Shown: positions 37,250 through 47,568, numbered from the stretch's first letter. The stretch is 64,000 bases of DNA from Rhizobium freirei PRF 81 (GCF_000359745.1 NZ_AQHN01000061.1:1-64000); one strand, 5' to 3'. Translations and numbers: made by a program. The notes: a model not told the origin generated them from the sequence alone.

Positions 37250-38248
37250 TCAGCGACGATAGGCGGGTTGCGGGCGTGTTGGCTGCATTTTTCGAAGTAT
37301 CGGGCGCTCTATGTACAGATGGCAGACGATCGTAAAGGCGAGAGAACCCAATACGATCAACGCGGGCTGTACCGCGTGCGGCACTCCGACGCGCAATAGC
37401 AGCGCCGTGACCAGAATGCCGGTCAGCACATGCCAGACATAAATGGAATAGGATGCATCCCCCAGGAAATGCAGGAAGGCCAGTTTGGGAGCCGCTCGTT
37501 CCCGCTCCGCGAACACGGCGCCCGACAATAGCAGCACTGCCGGTATACCCCAGCAGATTACCCGGTCGACATGGGTGAGGAGGTCGCTCGCCAGCAGCAG
37601 CACGAACCCCAAGATCATCAAGCCGATGGCGGTATGAAACGGCAGACGAAAACCCTGTTTCCACAGGCGCCCGATGATGATCCCGGCCGCAAATTCCAGA
37701 ATGACCGGCTGTGTGAAAACGCGGACATAGCCGAAGGGCAGGAGGTAATGCGCGATGACGGCAGTCGCCAGAGCCGTCATGAGGAACCATAACCGCCTGA
37801 ACTCCGGCAGGGTCAATGAGATGGAGAAGATGAGATAAAAGAACATCTCGTAAGATAGGGTCCATCCCTGCTCGACGACGGGATGTAGCTCTTCATTCCT
37901 GATGATGGGTACGAAAAACAGCGAGCCGATCAAATTTCCGATGCTCGAATTCGTGTTGAAGAAAAACTGCGGCTTCAACACGGCCACGGCAAACGTCGCT
38001 GCCGTCGCGATCCAGTAGAGCGGCATAATTCTGATGAGCCGACGCACCATGAATTCTCGCGGGCCGATTGGCTTTCCATCGGTCGTGATCCACATGATGA
38101 AGCCGCTGATGACGAAGAATATATCGACGCCTGCCGCTCCGACCTTGAATTCCAGGCCGTATGTCTCGCTCACATGGAAGCAGAGAACGGAGATCGCAGC
38201 GAGGGCCCGCAGATATTGAACGCTCGTGATGTTGCTGCCGATTTTCAA
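37250..38248 (-). CDS. Acyltransferase 3 family protein (ExoZ-like)
   Basis: An inner-membrane O-acyltransferase for surface polysaccharides. The 332-residue product starts with YLRALAAISVLCFHVSETYG, has the typical VGAAGVDIFFVISGFIMW and about ten membrane helices. ExoZ acetylates succinoglycan in rhizobia; the actual polymer modified here is not shown by context, since no polysaccharide genes adjoin. Confidence 0.9.
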   Translation of the reverse strand: MKIGSNITSVQYLRALAAISVLCFHVSETYGLEFKVGAAGVDIFFVISGFIMWITTDGKPIGPREFMVRRLIRIMPLYWIATAATFAVAVLKPQFFFNTNSSIGNLIGSLFFVPIIRNEELHPVVEQGWTLSYEMFFYLIFSISLTLPEFRRLWFLMTALATAVIAHYLLPFGYVRVFTQPVILEFAAGIIIGRLWKQGFRLPFHTAIGLMILGFVLLLASDLLTHVDRVICWGIPAVLLLSGAVFAERERAAPKLAFLHFLGDASYSIYVWHVLTGILVTALLLRVGVPHAVQPALIVLGSLAFTIVCHLYIERPILRKMQPTRPQPAYRR

Positions 38249-38539
38249 TACGGTGCCTCACACGCCTGGAATGCCATCGCCGACGCTTGGCCGGCCGGGT
38301 TTAGCGATAGAATGCGTCGAAAGGCCGAAACCCATGCAGAAAGGCTTGGAGGGCACGGCGGACCGAATGTCACGGCGGCAACAATTCCACTGAAAGTGGA
38401 TGATTTCCCGCCCGTTTCATGACCGAAATCGGGCATTTCGCATGTGCTGCTGCCGAGCCGATAATTCAAGGCTCTCCTTCATGTGCAGGGAGCCTACTTA
38501 TCTGCCGATTGACAATAACAAGCTTCGATGTGCCTTTGC

Positions 38540-38926
38540 CTATTTCGGCGCAGACGGGAACTTCCCACCCAAGGCGGCGGGTCTTGGCTTGGGCGGTGTC
38601 CATCTCGGAGCTGTCGAGCGGGCTGCTGCCTTACCTTGTCCTGGGCCGGGAACACGTCGCCACCCGCTCATGGTCATGCATTGTTGGATGAACTGATCCT
38701 CCCGAATGGCATTGCCAAGCGCGTTTCCGATCGCCGCGCCGGCCACATAGCTCGTGCTTCCGTAGGCGAAGTATCCCTGGTCGACACTGCTTGCCATCAT
38801 CTGACATCGGGCCTGCGTCATTTCGATGTTTGGCGGGTTGGGGATGATAGGTTCGTAGGCGTAATTTGTCGTGCACGATGACAATCCGGCGGCCATGGCG
38901 GCAGCCAGCATATATTTGAAGTTCAT
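38540..38926 (-). CDS. Small lipoprotein
   Basis: 128 residues, start MNFKYMLAAAMAAGLSSCTT, with lipobox LSSC (Cys18). GAGGGGAAAAACTA before 38926 supports the start; an open frame runs further upstream but lacks support. The mature protein has a glycine/alanine hydrophobic run (SYVAGAAIGNALGNAIRED) that may be a glycine-zipper-like segment. No function recognised. Confidence 0.6.
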   Translation of the reverse strand: MNFKYMLAAAMAAGLSSCTTNYAYEPIIPNPPNIEMTQARCQMMASSVDQGYFAYGSTSYVAGAAIGNALGNAIREDQFIQQCMTMSGWRRVPGPGQGKAAARSTAPRWTPPKPRPAALGGKFPSAPK

Positions 38927-39296
38927 TAGTTTTTCCCCTCGGTGCCCGCAAAATTCTATGCGCGCATAGAGATAGTCGTCAATATAAAATTCGCGCAATA
39001 ATTTTATTTGTCGGCTTGGGGATAAAGCTGGCGCATAGGATTGCTCCGCCGTGCCCATGGGACCGGTGGCAAACCGTCGGCGTCCGCAGACCATCCGTCG
39101 GCAGCGCAAAGCGCATGCAGGCATATCTATACTTAAGCCATTCTGGATTGTAAACTTAGATACACTCAATCAGTGAATTTGTTTCACTGTTTGTTCCAAA
39201 AGGTATTTTCCAGGCGCCGAAACGCCTGGAAAGAGAGTTTTAGTTGAAACGGCCGATGGCCGATTTTAGCGCTGTTCGGTCAATACCTTAGTCCGA
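38927..39296. other. Gap between lipoprotein gene and nrdJ
   Basis: 370 bases without a supported gene. It contains the lipoprotein promoter region, a short inverted repeat CAGTGAA/TTCACTG at 39171-39189, and a hairpin downstream of nrdJ at 39207-39232. Confidence 0.4.
39207..39232 (-). terminator. Hairpin downstream of nrdJ
   Basis: Ten-base perfect arms (TTTCCAGGCG and its complement) with a six-base loop lie 65 bases past the nrdJ stop. The T-run on the minus strand is weak; termination is likely but not certain. Confidence 0.5.
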
Positions 39297-42200
39297 TCAG
39301 CTGCAGCCGCTCGTGGCGCCGCACGTGTCGCACTTCTCGCAGGTGCCGTTGCGCACCATCGTGAAGTTCTGGCACTCGGTGCACATGTTGCCGGTGTAGC
39401 CCTGCATGATCGAGCGGGCGCGGCGTTCGGATTCCAGCTTCTTTGCTTCCGTCTTGGCAGTTGCTGCGTCGCTTGCGGCCTTGTCGGTGAAGAGGCCGGT
39501 GGCGGTTTCATCCGCCAGTTCCTCGGCGATCTCTTCGGCCAGTTCCTTGGCGCGCTCTTCATAGTCGCGCTTGAAGGCGACGACTTCGGAGGTCGAGACG
39601 GCACCCGTCGGCTCCAGCTTGCGCACCGTGTTGCCGGCAAAGGCGGTGACGGTTGCAAGCGAAGCGGCGCGTGCCGGCGCGGCCGTTGCCGAACCCTTGA
39701 CGTCTGCTGCCGGACGATCGCCCGAGGTCGGAACCAGCGTTGGCTTGTAGCCGCGCGTCAGGCCCTTGGAGACGACATCGGCCTTGCCTTCGGAAACGCC
39801 GCGGCCGAGCGCCGTGTTGTTGAAGTCCGAGGTGTCGACGTGGGCGAGGTCATGGCGACCGAGATAGGAGATGGCGAGCTCACGGAACACGTAGTCGAGG
39901 ATCGACGTGGCATTCTTGATGGCGTCATTGCCCGTGACGATGCCGGCCGGCTCGAACTTGGTGAAGGTGAAGGCGTCGACATATTCCTCGAGCGGCACGC
40001 CGTACTGCAGGCCGAGCGAAACGGAGATCGCGAAGTTGTTGATGAAGGCGCGCAGTGCCGAGCCTTCCTTGTTCATATCAAGGAAGATTTCGCCGAGACG
40101 GCCATCGTCATATTCGCCGGTGCGCAGGAAGATCGTGTGTCCACCGATCTTGGCCTTCTGGGTGTACCCCTTGCGGCGGCTCGGCAGCTTTTCCTGCGTG
40201 CGAATGACCTTCTCGATCACGCGCTCGACGATCTTTTCCGTGATGGTGACGGCCTGTGCGGCTGCCGGAGCCTGCAGGAATTCCTCCAGCGCGTCCTCGT
40301 CGCTGTCGTCCTCGATCAGCGAGGCATTCAGCGGCTGGCTAAGCTTGGAGCCGTCGCGGTAGAGCGCGTTGGCCTTGAGGCCGAGCTTCCACGAGAGCAT
40401 GTAGGCGTTCTTGCAGTCCTCGACGGTTGCTTCGTTCGCCATGTTGATCGTCTTGGAGATGGCGCCCGAAATGAAGGGCTGGGCTGCCGCCATCATGCGG
40501 ATGTGGCTCTCGACCGAGAGGTAACGCTTGCCGATCTTGCCGCAGGGGTTGGCGCAATCGAAGACGGCGAGATGTTCTTGTTTCAGGAAGGGGGCGCCTT
40601 CCAGCGTCATCGCACCGCAGACATGGATGTTGGCGGCTTCGATGTCCTTCTTGGAGAAGCCGAGATGGTCGAGCAGGTTGAAGCTCATATCGGCCATCTG
40701 CTCGTCGGACACCTTCAGCGTGCCCTTCAGGAAGTCGGCACCGAGCGTCCACTGGTTGAAGACGAACTTGATGTCGAAGGCGCTCTTCAGAGCGGCGTTG
40801 ACAGCATCGACCTTCTCGGCAGTGAAGCCCTTGGCCTTCAGCGTCGATGGGTTGATGGCCGGAGCCTGGTTCAGGTTGCCATGGCCGACAGCGTAAGCCT
40901 CGATCTCGGCAATCTGGCTTTCGGAATAGCCGAGCGTGCGCAGCGCTTCCGGAACGGCGCGATTGATGATCTTGAAGTAGCCGCCGCCGGCGAGCTTCTT
41001 GAACTTTACGAGAGCGAAGTCCGGTTCGATGCCGGTCGTGTCGCAATCCATGACGAGGCCGATCGTGCCGGTCGGCGCGATGACGGTTGCCTGTGCATTG
41101 CGGTAGCCATGCTTTTCGCCGAGTTCCAGCGCCCGGTCCCAGGCAGCCTTGGCATGGGCAACGAGATCCTGGTCCGGATTGTCGGAGTGGATCAGCGCCA
41201 CAGGACTGACCGACAGGCTCTCATAGCCCGAGGTTTCGCCGTAAGCCGCGCGGCGATGGTTGCGGATGACGCGCAGCATGTTTTCGCGGTTCGGCTTGAA
41301 CATCGGGAAAGTTCCGAGTTCGGATGCCATCTCGGCCGAAGTCGCATAGGCGATGCCGGTCATGATCGCAGTCAGCGAGCCGGCGATGGCGCGGGCTTCG
41401 TCGCTGTCATAGGGAATGCCCGACGACATCAAGAGGCCGCCGATATTGGCGTAGCCGAGGCCGAGCGTGCGGTATTCGTAGGAAAGCTCGGCGATGCGGC
41501 GCGAGGGGAACTGCGCCATCATCACGGAGACTTCGAGAACGACGGTCCAGAGGCGGACGGCGTGCTCGTAATCGGCAATGTTGATGCGCTTCATCGCTGC
41601 ATCCTTGAAGGTCATCAGGTTCAGCGAAGCGAGGTTGCAGGCCGTGTCGTCGAGGAACATGTATTCCGAGCACGGGTTGGAGGCGCGGATCGGGCCGGCA
41701 GCAGGGCTTGTGTGCCAGTCGTTCATCGTCGTGTTGAAGTGCAGGCCCGGATCGGCCGATGCCCAGGCGGCGTAGGAGATGGATTCCCACAGGTCGCGGG
41801 CCTTCAGCGTCTTGATGACCTTGCCGTCTTTGCGGGCGGTCAGGTTCCAGTCACCGTCATTCTCGACCGCGCGCAGGAAGTCGTCCTTGATGGAAACGGA
41901 ATTGTTCGAGTTCTGGCCCGATACGGTGAGATAGGCTTCCGAATCCCAGTCCGTGTCGTAGGTCTTGAATTCGAGATCCTTGTAGCCCTGGCGGGCGAAC
42001 TGGATGACGCGCTGAACGTAGTTTTCCGGAACCTGGTCCTTCTTGGCAGCGCGGATTTCGCGCTTCAGGGCAGGGTTCTTGGCTGGGTCGAAGCAATCGT
42101 CATTGTCGCCTTCGCAATTGACCGTCGCTTTCATAATCGCCTTCAGATGCTTGGCGACGATCTTCGAGCCGGTAACGAGGGCTGCAACCTTCTGCTCTTC

Positions 42201-43097
42201 CTTGACCTTCCAGTTGATGTATTCCTCGATATCCGGATGATCGATGTCGACAACGACCATCTTGGCGGCGCGGCGCGTCGTGCCGCCCGACTTGATGGCG
42301 CCGGCAGCGCGGTCACCGATCTTCAGGAAGCTCATCAGGCCAGAGGAACGGCCGCCGCCGGAAAGCTTTTCGCCTTCGCCGCGCAGCATCGAGAAGTTCG
42401 AGCCGGTGCCGGAGCCATATTTGAACAGGCGAGCTTCGCGAACCCAGAGGTCCATGATGCCGCCTTCATTGACGAGGTCGTCCTCGACCGACTGGATGAA
42501 GCAGGCATGCGGCTGCGGATGCTCATAGGCCGACTTGGACTTGGTGAGCTTGCCGGTGAAGGGATCGACATAGAAATGGCCCTGGCCGGGGCCGTCGATG
42601 CCGTAAGCCCAATGCATGCCGGTGTTGAACCACTGCGGCGAGTTCGGAGCGACGCGCTGGGTGGCGAGCATATAGGCAAGCTCGTCGCAGAAAGCGGAAG
42701 CATCTTCTTCCGACGAGAAGTAGCCGCCCTTCCAGCCCCAATAGGTCCAGGTGCCTGCAAGGCGATCGAAGACCTGACGTGCATCGGTTTCGGAGCCGCT
42801 TTGCTGATCCTTGGGCAGGTCCTTCATGGCAGCGTCGTCGGGCACGGAGCGCCACAGGAAGGAAGGAACGTCGTTTTCCTCAACCTTCTTGAGCTTGGCG
42901 GGCACGCCTGCCTTGCGGAAATACTTCTGCGCCAGAATGTCGGCGGCAACCTGGGAAAACTGCGCGGGAACGTCGATATTTTCGAGGCGGAACACAATCG
43001 AACCGTCGGGGTTCTTGATCTCGCTGGTCGCCTTGCGGAATTCGATCTCCGCATAGGGTGACTGACCGGCCTTCGTAAAACGACGTTCGATGCGCAT
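39297..43097 (-). CDS. nrdJ: Vitamin B12-dependent ribonucleoside-diphosphate reductase
   Basis: NrdJ makes deoxyribonucleotides using adenosylcobalamin, with or without oxygen. The 1266-residue protein starts [20 protein letters not shown] after GAGGATTGGGACC. Reductase core motifs include [31 protein letters not shown] and [20 protein letters not shown]. The C-terminus has a TSCPD-type region and zinc-ribbon cysteines ([19 protein letters not shown]). Single-gene unit. NrdR-box-like sites lie upstream; I see no cobalamin riboswitch. A long antisense open frame is a shadow. Confidence 0.97.
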   Translation of the reverse strand: MRIERRFTKAGQSPYAEIEFRKATSEIKNPDGSIVFRLENIDVPAQFSQVAADILAQKYFRKAGVPAKLKKVEENDVPSFLWRSVPDDAAMKDLPKDQQSGSETDARQVFDRLAGTWTYWGWKGGYFSSEEDASAFCDELAYMLATQRVAPNSPQWFNTGMHWAYGIDGPGQGHFYVDPFTGKLTKSKSAYEHPQPHACFIQSVEDDLVNEGGIMDLWVREARLFKYGSGTGSNFSMLRGEGEKLSGGGRSSGLMSFLKIGDRAAGAIKSGGTTRRAAKMVVVDIDHPDIEEYINWKVKEEQKVAALVTGSKIVAKHLKAIMKATVNCEGDNDDCFDPAKNPALKREIRAAKKDQVPENYVQRVIQFARQGYKDLEFKTYDTDWDSEAYLTVSGQNSNNSVSIKDDFLRAVENDGDWNLTARKDGKVIKTLKARDLWESISYAAWASADPGLHFNTTMNDWHTSPAAGPIRASNPCSEYMFLDDTACNLASLNLMTFKDAAMKRINIADYEHAVRLWTVVLEVSVMMAQFPSRRIAELSYEYRTLGLGYANIGGLLMSSGIPYDSDEARAIAGSLTAIMTGIAYATSAEMASELGTFPMFKPNRENMLRVIRNHRRAAYGETSGYESLSVSPVALIHSDNPDQDLVAHAKAAWDRALELGEKHGYRNAQATVIAPTGTIGLVMDCDTTGIEPDFALVKFKKLAGGGYFKIINRAVPEALRTLGYSESQIAEIEAYAVGHGNLNQAPAINPSTLKAKGFTAEKVDAVNAALKSAFDIKFVFNQWTLGADFLKGTLKVSDEQMADMSFNLLDHLGFSKKDIEAANIHVCGAMTLEGAPFLKQEHLAVFDCANPCGKIGKRYLSVESHIRMMAAAQPFISGAISKTINMANEATVEDCKNAYMLSWKLGLKANALYRDGSKLSQPLNASLIEDDSDEDALEEFLQAPAAAQAVTITEKIVERVIEKVIRTQEKLPSRRKGYTQKAKIGGHTIFLRTGEYDDGRLGEIFLDMNKEGSALRAFINNFAISVSLGLQYGVPLEEYVDAFTFTKFEPAGIVTGNDAIKNATSILDYVFRELAISYLGRHDLAHVDTSDFNNTALGRGVSEGKADVVSKGLTRGYKPTLVPTSGDRPAADVKGSATAAPARAASLATVTAFAGNTVRKLEPTGAVSTSEVVAFKRDYEERAKELAEEIAEELADETATGLFTDKAASDAATAKTEAKKLESERRARSIMQGYTGNMCTECQNFTMVRNGTCEKCDTCGATSGCS

Positions 43098-43231
43098 GGT
43101 CCCAATCCTCATTCGTTGGTGCGCGCCCGCATGAAAGCAAGACGCAAAAATTCTCATTCCGGCAGGGCGATGTCAACGCGCAGCCAGCTTTCAATCCGTT
43201 CTCTGACAGGAGGTGTCATCCGGAGATGGCC

Positions 43232-43247
43232 ATCCTGTATCTTGTGG
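43232..43247. promoter_or_regulatory. NrdR-box-like site, weaker copy
   Basis: ATCCTGTATCTTGTGG fits the right half of the NrdR consensus ACACWATATATWGTGT. It is centred exactly 31 bases from the stronger site at 43263, the spacing described for paired NrdR boxes. Confidence 0.45.
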
Positions 43248-43262
43248 TGATGGTGGCTGCAA

Positions 43263-43278
43263 ACACTAAATATAGTAT
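43263..43278. promoter_or_regulatory. NrdR-box-like site, strong copy
   Basis: ACACTAAATATAGTAT matches the NrdR consensus in 14 of 16 places. On the minus strand it contains CTATAT, a rhizobial -10-like hexamer, so bound repressor could block an nrdJ promoter here. The nrdJ start is 166 bases downstream. Confidence 0.55.
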
Positions 43279-43508
43279 TAACAGCTTATTGCCGCCAGTC
43301 CCCGCATCTGTTTTTTCGGCAGCATCGACATCGGCACAAAAAACCTCACGGCGGTCACCGGCTAGGGTGAAACGCCTTGAATCCAAACCCGATTTCGAAT
43401 TGAGAACCAGCCCTTGTAAACCCGCCTGGTTCAGTCGCCGCCGCAACGTCGTCCATTAACTTTGAAAGACCCGATTCCGTCAAGGGGTGGTTTGTAACGG
43501 ATTGCTAA

Positions 43509-43524
43509 CCACAATATCTTGTGG
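43509..43524. promoter_or_regulatory. Third NrdR-box-like palindrome
   Basis: CCACAATATCTTGTGG matches the consensus in 13 of 16 places and is an almost perfect palindrome. It stands alone, about 410 bases from the nrdJ start; no partner site is seen 31 bases to either side. Confidence 0.35.
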
Positions 43525-43772
43525 GCTTGCCTGTGGAAACTGGGGAAACGCCAGGAGGGTAAGAGATTCAAGAACTTGGGGGAGGGTGCTCGCCCGTCGT
43601 GCGATCACGAACGAGGCATGTGATTTCACCGCCGGTGTCAAAAACGACAAAATTGTGACCGTGACCTCATTGCCATTGGCAGCGCGGCAAAATCATGCTG
43701 TCGCACATGATGATTCGCGCGGAAACCCTTGAATCCCGTGCATTCCAGCGGCCGTGAGGCCTACTAAATGTA

Positions 43773-43792
43773 GTGGGCGCCGCAGCGCCCAC
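43773..43792 (-). terminator. Hairpin downstream of gpt
   Basis: Eight-base perfect arms (GTGGGCGC/GCGCCCAC) with loop CGCA lie 77 bases beyond the gpt stop. T-run on the minus strand is weak (TACATTTA). Confidence 0.45.
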
Positions 43793-43868
43793 ATCTATTA
43801 ACGTCATCGAACCGTGGTTCGACAATGCGCACGGAATCACAACTGATTCGCGCAATCGGCCCTTAGGA

Positions 43869-44366
43869 TCAGCCGCGATGACCCTTGGCGATCGGCTCCT
43901 GATAGGTGAAGCCCATGTCCCAGGGGAAGTAGATCCAGGTATCCTGGCTCACTTCTGTAATGAAGGTGTCGATGGTCGGCACCCCTGTCGGCTTGGCATA
44001 GACGCAGGCGAAATGCGCCTTCGGCAGCATGGCGCGGACTTCGAGAGCCGTTTTGCCGGTATCGGTGAGGTCGTCGACCACGAGCACGCCTTCGCCGCCA
44101 TTGGCAGACAATTCCGGGGCGATGCCCTTGAGCAGGTTCATTTCGCCCTGGCTGGAATAGTCGTGGTAGGAGGCGATGCAGACGGTATCGATCAGGCGGA
44201 TATTGAGCTCGCGCGAAATGATGGCGGCCGGCACGAGCCCACCGCGGGTGATGCAGACGATCGCCTTGAACTCGCGGTTGAGGCCGGCAAGCCGCCAGGC
44301 AAGCGCGCGGGCGTCTCGATGGAACTGATCCCAGGATACGGGAAAGGCTTTATCGGGCAGGGACAT
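43869..44366 (-). CDS. gpt: Xanthine-guanine phosphoribosyltransferase
   Basis: Gpt salvages guanine and xanthine to GMP and XMP. The 165-residue product starts [20 protein letters not shown]. The PRPP motif [18 protein letters not shown] is at about residues 86-103, and the N-terminal [15 protein letters not shown] segment is intact. An open frame extends 30 codons upstream without support; CGGAGCC precedes 44366. Confidence 0.93.
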   Translation of the reverse strand: MSLPDKAFPVSWDQFHRDARALAWRLAGLNREFKAIVCITRGGLVPAAIISRELNIRLIDTVCIASYHDYSSQGEMNLLKGIAPELSANGGEGVLVVDDLTDTGKTALEVRAMLPKAHFACVYAKPTGVPTIDTFITEVSQDTWIYFPWDMGFTYQEPIAKGHRG

Positions 44367-44681
44367 GGCAGAAGGCTCCGGGGCATGGAATAATGACGCA
44401 CCGGCAGCACCGGCGACCCTGAGCAGACCCCGCGACGGGCGCGGACCTTGATCCAAGTCCGGAACGCGATCGCCGACGGTCTACTTGAACAGGATCTCAT
44501 CCGGGAAAAGCGATAGGCCTTTCGGGATCATGCTCCTTCGACCGCGTGATCGGTTCCCTGGCGGGAGTTCTGTCATCGGTCGCTGCTTTCTGCTGGATTT
44601 ACTGGCAAAAGGCAATAGCTGCAGTACGGCGAACCGGTCCACAGCCGCACCGGCGGCCGCCCATTTCGATTTCCGAACCGA
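44367..44681. other. Gap between gpt and universal stress protein gene
   Basis: 315 bases with no supported gene. It includes a degenerate rhizobial-type palindrome at 44487-44535. A plus-strand frame from 44485 to 44775 has no recognisable product and overlaps the next gene in antisense. Confidence 0.4.
44487..44535. repeat. Degenerate rhizobial intergenic palindrome
   Basis: The minus strand reads GAGCATGATCCCGAAAG ... CTTTTCCCGGATGAGATCCTG, an imperfect inverted repeat resembling the common rhizobial element with GCATGATC ends and a CGGTTTTCGG-like middle. Recognised from memory of such repeats; copy number cannot be checked here. Confidence 0.45.
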
Positions 44682-45527
44682 TCAGCGCGCCAGCAGCGTC
44701 ATTGCGGTCATAGACTGCAGCAATGTGCGCGTCGTGCCGCCGAAGATCATCTGCCATAGCCAGGAGTGGGTGTAAGCACCCATGACCAGCAGGTCGATAC
44801 TGTCATCCGCAAGGCGGTTTTCGATGACTTGCGATGGTGTCGACCTGCCGCTGCAAGCTGCCATCTCGAACCTCGCGCGAACACCATGACGCGTCAGCGC
44901 GGCCGCAATCTGGGTGCCGGTTTCCTTGGACGGATGCGGGTCCTTTTCATGCGTGCTGACCGATAGAATTTCGACGGAATCGGCCGATTTGAGGAAGGGC
45001 ATCGCATCGAAGGTGGCGCGCGCGGCTTCCTTGGAGCCGTTCCATGCGATCAGGACGCGGCGGATAGGCTTCGGTTGCTTCAGGATATAGGGGATCAGCA
45101 GCACCGGCCGGCCGCTGTCGAACAGGAAGGTTTCGACGTCGACCTGGGAGTCGGCATATTTCGACGGATCGGGCTGCACGGCGATCAGCAGATCTGCGCT
45201 GCGGGCGGTCTCGACCAGCGGTTCGGTGCCGTAGCCGATGGTGCTGGCAAAACTATACCAGTCGTAGCCGAGACCGGCACTCTCCATTTTGCTGCGGAAC
45301 AGGCGCTCGATTTCGACCGCCTGATTGTGCGCGACATCCTGCAATGCCTGAACCGCAACGGGATCGGGAATCTCCATCGGTGCCACGAGCGGAACGGTCG
45401 AGACGATTTCCGCATGGAGGCCGACGACATGGGCGCCATGCTCCTTGGCGAGCGCCGCCGAAAACTCGGCAGCGACCCGCGTATTGTTGGGATTATCGAG
45501 AACGGTCACTATCGTTTTGTAGGACAT
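44682..45527 (-). CDS. Universal stress protein, tandem UspA domains
   Basis: 281 residues. N-terminal half starts MSYKTIVTVLDNPNNTRVAA; the second begins near IRRVLIAWNGSKEAARATFD. The C-terminal GAYTHSWLWQMIFGGTTRTL resembles the ATP-binding G-2x-G-9x-G(S/T) end of ATP-type Usp. Start at 45527 has GGGAGATCTTC in front. Single gene; the stress it answers is not shown. Confidence 0.9.
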   Translation of the reverse strand: MSYKTIVTVLDNPNNTRVAAEFSAALAKEHGAHVVGLHAEIVSTVPLVAPMEIPDPVAVQALQDVAHNQAVEIERLFRSKMESAGLGYDWYSFASTIGYGTEPLVETARSADLLIAVQPDPSKYADSQVDVETFLFDSGRPVLLIPYILKQPKPIRRVLIAWNGSKEAARATFDAMPFLKSADSVEILSVSTHEKDPHPSKETGTQIAAALTRHGVRARFEMAACSGRSTPSQVIENRLADDSIDLLVMGAYTHSWLWQMIFGGTTRTLLQSMTAMTLLAR

Positions 45528-45642
45528 GAAGAGATCTCCCACGCGGAAGGGTTGGATCGGATCATGATATCAGCATTCCGCTACAAGATAATGCCCAGAA
45601 TAGGTTCCCGGTTCCCACCAACATGCACGCCTTCGTTGAATG

Positions 45643-46416
45643 TCACGCTTCAGCCGACTGATTTTCCTTGGCTTTCGACTGCCTTATAGTTTCGATCATC
45701 GCGCGCACTTCCGCAGCAACATTTTCAACCAGCTCGGCCGAGCGGCCCCTGACGACGATTTCTGTCGAGAAGAATTGACCGACATAACGCGGATAGGAGC
45801 CGATGCTGGTATCGGGATGTGCCTTCTGGATGAGGCCGAGCGGCGTGCCGATCTCGCCCTCGCCATAGGGGCAGGAAATGGCGGTCGATAGCACACGCGC
45901 GCCAGTCCTAAGCGTCGGGATGACATTGTCGAGCATCGCCTGGAAAACCTGCGGCACGCCGGCCATGACATAGACGTTGCCGATGTTGAAGCCGGGGGCG
46001 GTCGAGACGGGATTGGCGACATGCTTCGATCCGACGGGCATGCGCGCCATGCGCTGGCGAGCCTCGGTGAACTCCATCTCGCGCCGGGCATACATCTCGC
46101 CCATCAGCCGCATGGCTTCGGCATCGTGCTCGCAGGCCACGCCGAAAGCCTTGGCGATGGCATCGGCGGTAATGTCGTCATGGGTCGGGCCGATGCCGCC
46201 AGACGTGAAGACATAGTCGTATTGGCCGCGCAAGGCGTTCAGAGCCGACACGATGGCATCTTCTTCGTCGGCAACGATGCGGACTTCCTTCAGGTCGATG
46301 CCGGCAAGCAGCAGCACATCGGCGAGATGGCCGATATTCTTGTCCTTGGTGCGGCCGGAAAGCAGTTCGTCGCCGATGGCCAGCATGGCGGCTGTGACAA
46401 TGATTTCGTTTGACAT
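45643..46416 (-). CDS. CinA-type molybdopterin-binding domain protein
   Basis: 257 residues with the MoaB/CinA N-terminal fold: AAMLAIGDELLSGRTKDKNI, FTSGGIGPTHDDITADAIAK and GVPQVFQAMLDNVIPTL. The C-terminal amidohydrolase domain of full CinA is absent, a common short version in alphaproteobacteria. Likely a nucleotide-pyrophosphate-type hydrolase or cofactor binder; activity uncertain. Divergent from wrbA. Confidence 0.87.
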   Translation of the reverse strand: MSNEIIVTAAMLAIGDELLSGRTKDKNIGHLADVLLLAGIDLKEVRIVADEEDAIVSALNALRGQYDYVFTSGGIGPTHDDITADAIAKAFGVACEHDAEAMRLMGEMYARREMEFTEARQRMARMPVGSKHVANPVSTAPGFNIGNVYVMAGVPQVFQAMLDNVIPTLRTGARVLSTAISCPYGEGEIGTPLGLIQKAHPDTSIGSYPRYVGQFFSTEIVVRGRSAELVENVAAEVRAMIETIRQSKAKENQSAEA

Positions 46417-46657
46417 GAAGACATCCAGGAAAATGCGCATCGGCGCGTTCGCAAAAGGTGCAAAATAGGTAGCGCTGTTTACGGCGAATGCAAACGCCAG
46501 TTTTCAGATCGCCATCGCCCGTCGCAAGATGTTGCAAATGAATTTTCGTCTACGCAGGATGAACAGTGCGTTCTGGGCATGGGGGCTGCTCCGCTGTCGC
46601 ATCACTGATAAAACCGAGTGCAACACTTAACGCGTCCAGCAAACAGGAGACGTTCTT

Positions 46658-47257
46658 ATGGCTAAGGTTCTGGTTCTCTACTATTCCGCTTACGGTCACA
46701 TCGAGAAGATGGCCTATGCCGTCGCAGAAGGTGCGAAGTCCGCTGGTGCTGAAGTCACCGTCAAGCGCGTGCCGGAACTCGTGCCGGAAGAAGTTGCGAA
46801 AGCCTCTTACTTCAAGCTCGATCAGGAAGCTCCGATTGCAACGCCGGACGAGCTGGCCGAATACGATGCGATCATCGTCGGCTCCGGCACCCGTTTCGGC
46901 ACCGTCGCCTCGCAGATGCGCAATTTCTGGGATCAGACGGGTGGCCTCTGGTTCGCTGGCAAGCTCGTCGGCAAGGTCGGCTCGGTCTTCACATCGTCCG
47001 CGACCCAGCACGGTGGTCAGGAATCGACCATCCTCGGCTTCATCCCAACCTTTTTGCATCAGGGCATGGCCGTCGTCGGCCTTCCCTATGCTTTCCAGGG
47101 CCAGATGGGCACGGAAGAAGTCAAGGGCGGCTCGCCCTACGGCGCTTCCACCATCACCAACGGCGACGGCTCGCGCCAGCCGTCCGAAATCGAGCTGGAA
47201 GCAGCAAAGTATCAGGGCGCCCACGTCGCCAAGATCGCAGCCAAGCTCACGGCTTGA
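46658..47257 (+). CDS. wrbA: NAD(P)H:quinone oxidoreductase WrbA
   Basis: WrbA is an FMN flavoprotein that reduces quinones by two electrons. The 199-residue protein starts [20 protein letters not shown] (flavodoxin-like FMN loop), contains [20 protein letters not shown] and [17 protein letters not shown], both typical. GGAGACGTTCTT is the ribosome binding site. A clean terminator follows. Confidence 0.97.
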   Translation: MAKVLVLYYSAYGHIEKMAYAVAEGAKSAGAEVTVKRVPELVPEEVAKASYFKLDQEAPIATPDELAEYDAIIVGSGTRFGTVASQMRNFWDQTGGLWFAGKLVGKVGSVFTSSATQHGGQESTILGFIPTFLHQGMAVVGLPYAFQGQMGTEEVKGGSPYGASTITNGDGSRQPSEIELEAAKYQGAHVAKIAAKLTA

Positions 47258-47281
47258 TCAGATCTAACGGATATTCGGCGG

Positions 47282-47310
47282 AAAGGGCGCGGCGAAAGCT
47301 GCGCCTTTTT
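47282..47310 (+). terminator. Terminator of wrbA
   Basis: AAAGG(G)CGCGGC pairs with GCTGCGCCTTT around a GAAA loop, with one bulged G and one G-U pair, ending in TTTTT. The 170 bases from here to the tRNA show no gene. Confidence 0.75.
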
Positions 47311-47482
47311 CGTTTGGGTGGTGGAGGCTAGTTGTTAGCGAATGCCCGCCTCAACCTTCCCGTGCTCGTCCGCAAGTCGATGAAGCGGAAGACACATATC
47401 TCAGAAACCTGCTCGGCCACTCAAAAAACGACTACGCGACGCTTTCCAAATCACCCGACGCAAGATATTGAAATCGCCCAGC

Positions 47483-47568
47483 GCGGACGTGGCGAAACTG
47501 GTAGACGCAAGGGACTTAAAATCCCTCGGCCTTTGGCTGTACGGGTTCGACCCCCGTCGTCCGCACCA
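47483..47568 (+). tRNA. tRNA-Leu (UAA)
   Basis: The acceptor arms GCGGACG (47483-47489) and CGTCCGC (47558-47564) pair fully, with discriminator A and encoded CCA (47566-47568). Anticodon stem AGGGA/TCCCT holds loop CTTAAAA, anticodon TAA at 47517-47519. A long variable arm and the T-arm GGGTTCGACCCCC fit a leucine tRNA. Confidence 0.95.

Larger units (their letters stand above)
43098..43868. other. 771-base gap upstream of nrdJ
   Basis: No protein gene can be supported here: several short frames exist (for example 43226-43459 and 43487-43732 on +, 43216-43446 on -), but none has a good start or a recognisable family. It holds three NrdR-box-like sites and a hairpin near gpt, described separately. 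Confidence 0.45.

Noticed and set aside
39840..43061. A 1073-codon open frame on the + strand
   Set aside because: It lies fully antisense to nrdJ, whose protein is conserved over its whole length. Long antisense frames are frequent in GC-rich genes.
43226..43732. Short frames in the nrdJ-gpt gap as genes
   Set aside because: No convincing ribosome binding site or family; both strands are open for similar lengths.
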